NCBI GenBank assembly: GCA_902590395.1
Contig: CACIWQ010000001.1
Span: 62,001-126,000 of the forward strand
Direction of reading: 5' to 3'
Source of the DNA: an uncultured Pelagibacteraceae bacterium
GTDB lineage: Bacteria; Pseudomonadota; Alphaproteobacteria; Pelagibacterales; Pelagibacteraceae
Length of the DNA: 64,000 nt
Positions 52,901-64,000 of this stretch are shown in pieces. Under the pieces are notes generated by a model. That model was not told the DNA's origin, did not search any database, and saw nothing but the letters and a program-made list of their open reading frames with translations. Each line of letters begins with the position of its first letter. Within the stretch, counting starts at the first letter, position 1. Made by a program: the position numbers and the translations under genes.

Positions 52901-55900
52901 TGAAATAAAAAAACATTTTGATGTATCAAAAAATTGTTTTTTTCCAAAACCGAAGATCAATTCTACCGTTTTGTCGTTTAAACCCAAAAAAAACAATAAA
53001 TTTAATATTAAAAATCCTAAAAATTTAGAAACTGTTACAAGAATTTTGTTTTCCAACAGACGAAAAATGATAAATAAAAATTTTTTAAAATTATTTAAAT
53101 ATGATTATACTGTAGCAAAAGAACTGCAACTTAATTTAAAGCAGAGACCTGAGGAGTTAAGCAATGAAATGTTTTACAAAATTGCAATAAAATATGAAAA
53201 ATTATTTTATTAGCTCATGAACTTTTTTAGCAATATCCTCTGCATTTTGTTCTTCTTTAATACCTCGTTTTTCTAAATTTATTATTTTCATAATTTTATT
53301 AAAACATTCATCTAAGTCATCGTTTATCACTACATAATTATATTCATTCCAGTGGGAAATTTCTTCGTTAAATTTATTCATTCTTTCTTCTATTAATTTT
53401 TCTTGCCCTTTATGACGATTAAATAACCTTTCTTTTAAAACTTTTATGTTTGGTGGTAAAATAAAAAAAGTTACTAAGGATAAATTTTTATCTTTTTTTA
53501 ACTGTTGGTTTCCTTGCCAGTCTATATCAAAAAGAACATCTTTGCCTTCTGACAAAAATTTGAGAACGGGTTCTTTTAATGTTCCGTAATAATTGTCAAA
53601 AATTCTTGCATGTTCAAAAAAGCTTTTCTCTTCAATTAAGAAATCAAATTCTTCTTTGTTGACAAAATAATAATCTTTTTTATTTACTTCGCCCGGCCTA
53701 GGTTTTCTTGTTGTGTGAGAAATAGAAATATTAAAATTTTTATTACTTGCTGCTATTTTTTTCGTTAAGGTGGTTTTTCCTACTCCTGATGGTGATGATA
53801 GTACAAACATCATTCCATGTTTATTTTCTAACATTCTAGAAACTCTTCGGCTTGATGCCTTTTTAATGATTTAACAATTTTATGCCGATTGGTTTTCAAT
53901 AAACTTTATAGCATCACCGACAGTCAAAATCTTTTCTGCCTCATTATCTGAAATTGTTGAACCAAACTCTTCTTCAAAGGCCATTACCAATTCAACTGTG
54001 TCTAAGCTGTCTGCACCTAGATCGTCAATAAAATTTGCTTCTTCAGTGACTTTTGATTCGTCAACACCTAAATGATCTGCTACCATTTTTTTAACTGTTC
54101 CTGAAATATCTTTTTTATTCATTACAATTCCTTAAGTTTGAGTTATTTTCTCTTAATAAATTATTAATAAATTTTGTCAAGACATATACATTCCACCGTT
54201 TACATGCAATGTTTCACCCGTAACGTACGCTGCTTGTTCTGAAGATAAAAAGGCAACGCAGTTTGACACATCCTCGCCTGTTCCAAGCTTACCCATGGGA
54301 ATTCTTGATGTTAAAAATAGTTTAACTTTTTCGGCGATATTCATTGTCATGTCTGAAACTATAAATCCTGGGGACACGCAGTTAACTGTTACATTCTTTT
54401 TTGCATACTCAATTGCCAGACTTTTTGACATTCCAATAATTCCGGCTTTAGACGCGGCATAATTTGATTGTCCTACATTTCCAGTATGTCCTACTACAGA
54501 TGTAATATTTACGACTCTTCCAAATTTATTTTTTAACATTTTTCTAATAGCGTATTTTGATAGTAAAAAAGTGGAGGTTAAATTTACATCAATTACTTTT
54601 TTCCATTCTTCATCTTTCATTCTTAAAGAAAGATTGTCTAAATTTGTTCCTGCATTATTTATTAAAATGTCTAAACCACCCAATTCTAAAGTTACTCCTT
54701 CTACAAACTCTTCTATTCTTGAATGTTCTGAAATGTCAAATTTTTTTACTTTAATATTTGGATATTTTTTTTTGATTAAATCAAGTTTTTCTGCTTTAGT
54801 TCCACTACCAAGAACATTTCCACCCAAAGCAACAAACTTTTTTACTAGCTCATTTCCAATTCCTCCACTAGCGCCTGTTATTAAAATGTTCTTATTTTTA
54901 AAGCTAATCATTTACTTATAAAATTATTTATTGTGTCTACCGAACTTATATTAGTTATTTTAACATCTTTATTTATTTTTTTTACTAAACCTGAAAGCAC
55001 TTTACCAGGGCCAATTTCAATAAAATGTTTAACACCATTTTTTATCATATAATTTACACCTTCTCTCCATCTAACCCTAGAAGTAATCTGCTCAACCAAC
55101 AAAGATTTAATGGTATTGGTGTCATTTTCTTCTTTTGCTGTAACATTACTAATAATACTAGGTTTGGGTTCTATAAAATTAGTATTTTGGATTTTATCTT
55201 TCATTTTCGCTGAAGCTTCTCGCATTAACGAACAATGAAATGGAGCGCTGACGGGTAAAATAATTCCTCTTTTATTTTTTTGTTTTAAGTTTTGGTTTAA
55301 AATTTCAACATTTTTTTTTGTTCCACTTACAACTACTTGACCATCGCTATTATCATTAGCTATTTCACATATTCCACCTTCTGGAAGTTTTTTTATTTCT
55401 TCTTCTATATCTCTTACAGACATACCTAGAACTGCCGTCATGGCACCTTGTCCACTTGGAACTGCATTTTGCATTGCCTTGCCACGTTCATGTAATAGGT
55501 AGGCAGCTTTTTCAACTGATAAAGAACCAGAACATACAAGCGCTGTATACTCACCTAAAGAATGACCAGCAAAAAAACTTGAGCTATTTAAATTTAAATT
55601 AAAATTTTTATTTAGAACATTAAAAATAGAAACTCCAATTATCATAATTGCTGGCTGTGTATTTTGAGTTAATTTTAACTCTTCATCAGGGCCATTCAAA
55701 ATAATATTTGAGAGTTTAAAACCCAAAGTTTGATCAACTATATCAAAATTTTTTTTTACGGAGTCAAATTTAGCATAAAAATCAGATCCCATACCTACAT
55801 ACTGTGAGCCCTGACCAGGAAATAAAATTGCTTGCATAAGATAATAAGACCTACAATATAATTAAATTTTAATAGTTGTATATTGAAAATTTTAATAGTA

Positions 55901-58900
55901 TAAAACTCGACCTCTACTAAGGAAAAGCAGCCTTATTAAAAAGAGATATATAATATGAGCCAAGGAAATTATAGATGAATTGTTACGAACACACTATTGT
56001 TGCAAAACAGGAACTGACTGAAAGTCAAAATAAGAAATTGCTTGAAAAATATCAAGATTTAATAAATAAAAATTCCGGGAAAGTGATCAAAACAGAAGAA
56101 TGGGGATTGAGAAATCTAGCTAAAAAAACAAAAAATAACTCTAAAGGTAATTACTTTCACATCAAGTTCGAAGGAGAGGGAAAAACTATACAAGAATTAG
56201 AAAGAGCAGAAAATATTGATGATTCTTTAATTAGGTTTTTAACTATAAAAGTAAAAAAACATGACTTAGAAACAAATTATTTTGAAAAGAAAGAAATACA
56301 AAAAACATCAAATTATGAAGAAAAACAAGAGATTTAAATCTAAAAAAAAAACATCATCGAATTCAAAATTAAGTTTATTCCAGAAACCAGGTATAAAGTT
56401 TTTTAGACCTTGCCCTTTGTCTGGTAAAAATGCACCAACAGTTGATTATAAAAATATTAAATTGTTAAAAAAATATATTTCAGAAAGTGGTAGAATTTTA
56501 CCTTCGAGAATTACTGCCGTATCTCAAAAAAAACAAAAAGAATTATCTAGAGCAATCAAAAGAGCAAGACTTTTGTCATTGATATAAATTATTATGGAAG
56601 TGGTATTACTTGAAAATATTAAAAATCTCGGAAAAATAGGAGATATAGTAAAGGTTAGAAGAGGACACGGACGTAATTTTCTGATCAAATTTGGAAAAGC
56701 ATTAAAAGCTTCTAAAGAAAATATAGATATAGTAAATAAAAAAAAATCAGAGCTTAATGAAAAAAATCTTGAGTTAAAAAAAGTTGCTAAAAAGACTTAC
56801 GATATTATAAATAATGCAAAATACAAATTTGCGAAAAGAGCTAAAGAAAACAACGAATTATACGGGTCTATTAAACCTCTAGAGTTATCAAAAAGTATAG
56901 AGGAAGTAAGTAAAGTAAAAATAAAACCATCCCAAATTGACCTTGGTAAAGAGATGAAAAAAATAGGTTTCTACGAAGCCACAATTAATTTACATGCCGA
57001 AATTCAAGCTAAAATTCATATTGAGGTTGTAAAAGAAGAAGACAAAACTTAAATTTTTAATATTTTTTTTCCACAGAATATTTACCTCGTGTATAACTTT
57101 GAGGTTTTTTTAATTATTTTTATGGTATTAAATGATCAAAAATAATTATGTCTTCTCAACCATTTAAAATAATTCAAGGATCGCAAGGGCAGATGCCTTG
57201 CAATATTGAAGCTGAACAAGCTCTTATAGGTTCGATCCTGGTCTCAAATGAACTATATGATGAGATCGCACCTATAATTAATTCACAAAAGTTTTTTGAT
57301 CCTATTCATATAAAAATTTTCGAAACTATTGAAATGCTGATAGGTAAAGGTCTTTTGGCTAATCCTGTCACGTTAAAGAATCATTTTGAAAATGACAAAG
57401 GGTTACAGCAATTAGGAGGACAAGAATATTTAGTTAAAATTACTAAATTTTCAACCACTTCTCCAAAACAGGTTTTAGATTATGCTAACATAGTTCATGA
57501 AATGCATGTCCGTAGAGAATTAATTAAAATATCTGAAAATGTTTTAAATGAGGCCTCAAATAAAAATGAAGCTATTTCTTCTGGAGAGGAGATGATCCAG
57601 AATGCTGAAAAATCTTTATTTGATCTAGCCGAGAGAGGACATTTTAATCGATCTTTTTTGAAATTTGAGAATGCTCTTAAACAAACGATTGAAATGGCAA
57701 GAAATGCATATCAAAACGAAGAAGGTATTGTTGGTGTTCCAACTGGTCTAACAGATTTAGACTCCAGATTAGGTGGCATGCACAAACAAGACTTAATAAT
57801 TATTGCTGGTAGACCATCAATGGGTAAAACCGCTCTGGCTACTAATATAGCTTTTCATGCTGCTAAAAATATTGAAAAAAAGGGATCAAAATCTACAGTT
57901 GCCTTTTTTTCTTTAGAGATGTCATCAGAGCAGTTGTCTACACGGATATTGTCTGAACAATCTAGAATAAGATCAAATGATATTAGAAGAGGTAAGGTTT
58001 CAGAAAAAGAATTTGAGCAATTTATAGAAACATCTAAAAATATATACAATTTGCCTTTATATATAGATGAGACTCCCGCTATTTCTATTTCGGCAATCAG
58101 CAATAGATCTAGAAGAATAAAAAGACTTTTTGGTTTAGATTTAATTGTGATTGACTACATTCAATTAATGAGATCTTCGGGAAATAGAAGAAATGACGGA
58201 AGAGTCCAAGAAATTTCCGAAATAACTCAAGGTCTAAAAGCTTTAGCAAAAGAACTTGACGTACCTGTTCTTGCATTATCACAGCTCTCAAGAGCTGTTG
58301 AACAACGCGATGATAAAAAGCCACAGTTAGCTGACCTGAGAGAATCGGGTTCTATTGAACAAGATGCAGATGTTGTTATGTTTGTTTATAGAGCAGCCTA
58401 TTATCTTGAAAGAAAGGAACCAACTCTGGGATCTATAGAACATGCAGAATGGCAGCAAAAAATGGATGAAATTTCTAGCCTAGCAGAAATAATGATAAGT
58501 AAACAAAGGCATGGGCCTACAGGAAATGTTAAAGTCGAATTTGAAGCAATGTATACTAAGTTTAAGGACTTAGAAAATAGGTAACTTTAACTTTTTCAAT
58601 GCTTAAGGATTTTTATAAAAATTTAATAATTGAAAAGCCAAGATTTACATTATTAATTCTCGTTTTTTTGTTAATTGGATTTGGGTATTATTCAAAAGAT
58701 TTTCAACTAGATGCATCATCAGATACTTTGTTGTTAGAAAATGACCCAGATTTAAAATATTTAAGAGAAGTAAATTCTAAATATAAATCGAAAGATTTTT
58801 TGGTCTTAACTTACACGCCAAAAAATGATTTATTAGACTCCGAAACAATAAAAAATCTTACAGACCTAAAAAATGATTTAAAAAATTTAAGTTGGTCCAA

Positions 58901-61900
58901 TAATGTAATAACAATTTTGGATGTGCCTTTACTCAAAAATAATGATGATCCACTAGCAGAAAGAATAAAAAATTTTAAAACTTTATCAAGTGTTGACGTT
59001 GATAAAGAAAGAGGATTTGAAGAAATCATAAATAGCCCAATTTATAAGGAATTTGTAATTAGTAAAGACGGCAAAACTAGCGGAATACTAGTTTATATTG
59101 AAACAGACGAAAAATTATACAACTTAATAAAAGTAAAAAATATTTACCTAGATAAAAAAAATAATAAAAAATTAACCGTCGAAGATAAAAAGAAATATAA
59201 AGAATTTTTAAAAGAATATGATAGTTACAAAAAATCATATAACCGTAAAAATCATCAAAATATTAACGAAATTAGAGAAATAATATTAAAATATCAAAAT
59301 ACAGCTAAAATTCATTTGGGTGGTATACCAATGATAGCTGATGACATGATGACATTTATAAAAAATGACATATTAGTTTTTGGCGCTGGTGTTTTTTTAT
59401 TTATTGTTTGTACACTTTGGTTTGTTTTCAGAAGTTTGCTATGGGTTTTTATTCCTCTTTTGAGTTGTTTTTTTGCAGTTTTAATCATGGTTGGATTATT
59501 AGGATTGGTAGGTTGGAAAGTAACAGTAATATCCTCCAATTTTATAGCCTTGATGCTTATCCTTACTATGGCCATGAATATTCATATGAGTGTTAGATAT
59601 TTGCAATTCAAAAAAGAAAATCCGAATATTTCAAATAGTGAAGCGATATTGTGGACTTCTGGAAAAATGTTTTGGCCAATACTTTATACTGTTCTAACAA
59701 CTATTTGCGCATTTCTGTCTCTTATATTTAGTGACATCAAGCCTATTATTGATTTCGGTTGGATGATGACAGTGGGTTTAATAGTTTCGTTAACTGTAAC
59801 TTTTACCTTGCTTCCTGCAATTTTAAATATTTTAAGTAAAGAAAACGCTAATTATAAAAGTGAAAAAAAATCAAAAATTACTTCTTTCCTAAGTAAAGTT
59901 GCACAAAAAAATACTAAAACCATCTTTCTCTCTGCTTTATTTGTTATAGTTGTGAGTGTAATAGGCATTTCAAAATTAGAGGTAGAAAATAGTTTTATTA
60001 ATTATTTTGATAAGGAAACTGAAATTTACAAAGGAATGAAGTTGATTGATGATGAGCTCGGCGGAACCACTCCGCTTGATGTTATTATAAAATTTCCAGA
60101 AAAAGAAATAAAAGATGATACTGAAGATGATTTTGATGGTTGGGATGATGATGAAAAAGATGAAGAAAAATATTGGTTTACTAGAAATAAAATAGATAAG
60201 ATTACTAAGGTACATGATTATTTAGATGATCTGCAAGCTGTTGGTAAGGTAATATCTTTTGCTTCTATGGTTAGAGTTGCTGAAGATTTAAATGATGGAA
60301 AAAAATTGCAAGGATTAGAAATGGGAGTCCTTTATACTAAAATTCCAGATTCAATAAAAAAAGAAATAATTGATCCATATATATCGATTAAAAATAATGA
60401 AGCTAGAATAAGCCTGAGAGTTATGGATTCTAAAAAAGATTTAAGAAGAAATGAATTAATAAAAAAAATTAATTATGATTTAGAAAATCAATTAGGTTTA
60501 GATAAAACTGAATTTAAATTGGCTGGGGTTCTTATACTTTTTAACAATCTTTTACAAAGTCTATTTAAATCACAAATATTAACGCTAGGTGTTGTAATGG
60601 CTGGTATTACTTTTATGTTTTTAATACTTTTTAGAAATATAACTTTGTCATTGATTGGTGTTGTGCCTAATTTCATGGCCGCTTTCCTTATTTTAGGCAT
60701 CATTGGTTTGCTAGAAATACCTCTTGATATGATGACCATTACTATAGCTGCAATTACAATCGGTATAGCTGTAGATAACAGCATACATTATATTTATAGG
60801 TTTAAAGAAGAATTTAAAAAAATTAATAATTACAATCAAACTCTCGAGAAATGTCATAATACAGTTGGTATAGCTATTTTAAACACATCCATAACAATCG
60901 TATTTGGTTTTTCAATACTTGTTTTGTCTAATTTTATTCCAACTATCTATTTTGGAGTATTTACAGGTATTGCAATGCTTTTAGCGATGATTTCCGTTTT
61001 AACACTTTTACCAAAATTAATTTTGGTAGTAAAACCTTTTGGCAATGAGTGACATTGTAGAATTTATACAAAATAGTATATCAGCATTTGATTTAATTGT
61101 TTTTTTAATTATTGTTTATTCTATGGTGCAAAGTGCAGCTAAAGGCTTTATGTTGAGTCTTTTGTCTTTTTCGAAATGGCTTCTTGCGTTAGTAATAACT
61201 ATTATTTTGGTACCTAAATTAAATCCTTGGGTACAGGAATATATAGAATCAAGATTTATAACTGATATAGGTTTGGGGATTTTTGTTTACATAATTTCTT
61301 TGTTTGTAATAATAAATATTGGCAAAGCTATAAGTAACGCAGTAACCTATTCAGGACTCGGCTCGGTTGATAAAATTTTTGGTTTAATTTTTGGAGTTTT
61401 CAAAGGATATGTTTTCTGTGTTTGTATTTTTTCTTTGTTCAACTGGTTTTACCCACATCAAAATTGGCCTATAAAAACCGATGATGCTTATTCCTTTGAA
61501 ATAATATACAAAGGGAGTGTGTTTTTGATCGACGAATTCCCAAACAGCAAAGATTACTACGATAAAACTGAGGAAAAAATAGAAAAAATCTAAATGGGCA
61601 GACTAAGAGAGGAATGTGGAATTTTTGGTATTTTCAATAATACTGATGCTGCCAAGCTAACTGCATTGGGATTGCATGCCCTACAACATAGAGGACAAGA
61701 AGGTTGTGGGATAGTCACTTGTGACGATAAAAAATTTTATAGCGAAAGAAGACTTGGACTGGTTGGAGATAATTTTACTAAAGGAAAAGTTTTAGAAAAA
61801 TTGCCCGGAAATTATGCTATCGGACATAATCGATATTCAACGGCAGGCAATAATTTTATAAAAAATATACAGCCATTTTTTGCTGATCTACATACTGGAG

Positions 61901-64000
61901 GAATAAGCATAGCCCACAACGGAAATCTAAGTAATGCTAATAGTCTTAGAGAAGAATTGGTTAAAAATGGATCAATTTTTCAGACAACTTCCGACACAGA
62001 AACTATAGTTCAACTTATAGCTAGATCAAAAAGATCGAAAATAGTAGATAAAATAATTGAATCACTTTTTCAGATACAGGGTGGTTATGCTTTGACTATT
62101 TTAACAAATAAAAAATTAATTGGAATTAGAGATCCTTTTGGGATTAGACCTTTGATATTAGGAAAACTAAATAAGTCCTATGTTTTGGCCTCAGAAACTT
62201 GTGCTTTAGATATAATTGGCGCAAAATTTGTCAGAGAAATTGAAAATGGTGAAATAGTCGTTATAACTGATAACGGTATAGAAAGCATAAAACCCTTTCC
62301 TAAAATTAAAGAGCGACCATGCATTTTCGAATATATATACTTTGCTAGGCCTGATAGCATCATAAAAAACATCAGCGTTTATGAATACAGAAAAAAATTA
62401 GGGCAAGAATTAGCTAGTGAATCTCATATAGATTCAGATCTAATAGTACCAGTTCCAGATTCTGGGGTGCCGGCTGCAATAGGTTACTCTGAAAAGATTA
62501 AAAAAAATGTTGAATTGGGAATTATAAGAAATCATTATGTTGGAAGAACCTTTATTGAGCCAACTCAACAAATAAGAAGTTTAGGGGTTAAATTAAAACA
62601 CAGCGTAAACAAGACCCTTATTAAAAACAAAAGCCTAGTTTTAATTGACGATTCTCTTGTTAGAGGAACAACTTCAGTAAAAATTATTCAAATGTTATAC
62701 GAGTTCGGAGCAAAAGAAGTTCATTTAAGAGTCGCATCGCCTCCCATAAAATATCCTGATTACTATGGTGTAGATACCCCAAGTAAAGAAGAGTTATTAG
62801 CTTCTAAGTTTGATTTGGAAGGTATGAGAAAATTTATAAATGTAAAAACTTTACAATTTTTGTCGCTAGAAGGTTTATATAAATCTATGGGATTTAAAAG
62901 CAGAAACTCAATTTATCCCCAATTTACTGACCACTGCTTTACTGGTGATTATCCTGTAAAACCGATAGATGCTTTTGATAAAGACTACTATGAAAAAAAA
63001 TTGTCTTACATGTCGTCAAAAGTCTAAAAAAATAATTTAATTAAATCCTAATATTTTTGGTTTTTCAGTTAGTATGTAAAGGGATCCATTGCTTATTATT
63101 GGAGAAGTTGAAATTTCATCTCCAATCTTTTTAATTTCTTCAACTTGTCCTGATGTGGCAGAAGATACAATCAAATAACCATTTTTTGTTGCAGCATAAA
63201 TTTTTCCTGATCCTAATATAAATCCTGATATATTAGTAATACGTTTTCTTTTTTTTAAAGATTTCAAAATATTAGTTGACCATAAAACTTTTCCAGAAAG
63301 TCTATCCAAATTTAAAAAATATCCACTATCTGTTACGATAAAAACATTTTGGCCGTCTATAACAGGCGTGTTTGTTGAGCCAATATCCTGCTTCCAGTTA
63401 AGGTAACCAGTATTTAGATTAAATGAAAAAATTGATGAAGATGTACATAAAATTAAATCGTCATCTTTAATAATAATATCTGATGATTTAAAAAAATCGG
63501 TATTATGATCAAAAGTTGCGTCTGTCGTATTTAAAGACCATTCGACTTGACCACTTTCAGCACGCACTTTCAATAAATCTCCTGAAGAGTTTAGCATAAA
63601 AAGGTCATTCTTTTTTGAAATAGCTAAGCCTAAAAGACCTTGGGACTTAATAAACGAAGATATAGTACGTATATCCCATATTTTATTTCCGTTTTCTGCA
63701 TCCAAACACAGCAGTCTATTGTCCTGATTAACAACGTAAATTTTATTGTCAAAAATTTTTATATTTGATCTAAGTGGGACGCCGTGGTTTTTGATCCAAA
63801 TTAATTGTCCATTTACAAAATTAATGGCATAAATAAATCCAATATTATCAGCTATATAAATTTTATTTTCATAAATTGAAAAAGTTAAATTTTTATGTAT
63901 TTTTTTATAAATTTTTTTATAGATATTTTTTTTCCAATTAACTTTTCCTGTTTGATTTATGCTAAAAATATTTCCTGTATCATCAGTTAAGATAATATCA

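Overview
The window is a very AT-rich, tightly packed bacterial chromosome segment with short or overlapping intergenic spaces, no insertion sequences and no rRNA. Gene content and order point to an alphaproteobacterium of the SAR11 / Pelagibacterales type. The markers are tig-clpP-clpX-lon, an NDUFA12-family protein, DUF2155, an HdaA-like protein beside a DUF2066 protein and purM, a short RNase E, lptF-lptG-lptD-surA-pdxA-rsmA, rpsF-rpsR-rplI-dnaB, and streamlined genes. The lineage is inferred from low GC and synteny, not from a marker-gene search.

Region 1 (1-6,590) is accessory. It carries surface-glycan genes: a serine-acetyltransferase-like protein cut by the window edge, a family 2 glycosyltransferase whose end runs into a tRNA-Val gene, a three-domain nucleotide-sugar protein (epimerase, cupin, C-methyltransferase), and two paralogous GT17-type glycosyltransferases bracketing a possible Fe(II)/2-oxoglutarate oxygenase. 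This is the least ordinary part of the window and looks like the edge of a hypervariable cell-surface island.

Region 2 (6,591-12,505) is the protein quality-control cluster tRNA-Leu, tig, clpP, clpX, lon on the minus strand. Region 3 (12,549-16,475) has an EamA transporter, a YbaK editing protein, an NAD(P)HX dehydratase, glnA and a 62-residue protein with a near-consensus promoter. Region 4 (16,520-22,693) is a complete SUF iron-sulfur operon (Rrf2 regulator, sufB, C, D, S, U, T, A), preceded by a sequence resembling an IscR type 1 operator.

Region 5 (22,833-36,831) holds a hydrolase, anmK, tyrS, an AsmA-like protein, prfB with a programmed +1 frameshift, mrcA, an RNase E/G lacking the zinc-link, thiS-thiG, aroQ and accB-accC. 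Region 6 (36,828-45,784) holds DUF2155, NDUFA12, a stand-alone homologue of the C-terminal domain of B12-dependent ribonucleotide reductase, aspS, the HdaA-like gene, DUF2066, purM-purN, ndk and pepA. Region 7 (45,858-53,213) is an outer-membrane biogenesis operon running into pdxA and rsmA. Region 8 (53,202-64,000) holds gmk, acpP-fabG-fabD, the S6/S18/L9-dnaB cluster, an MMPL exporter, cvpA, purF and a truncated BamB-like protein.

No gene-free stretch reaches 300 bases; the longest is the 175-base divergent space upstream of the RNase E gene. Regulatory calls come from reading boxes and hairpins by eye and are tentative unless stated.
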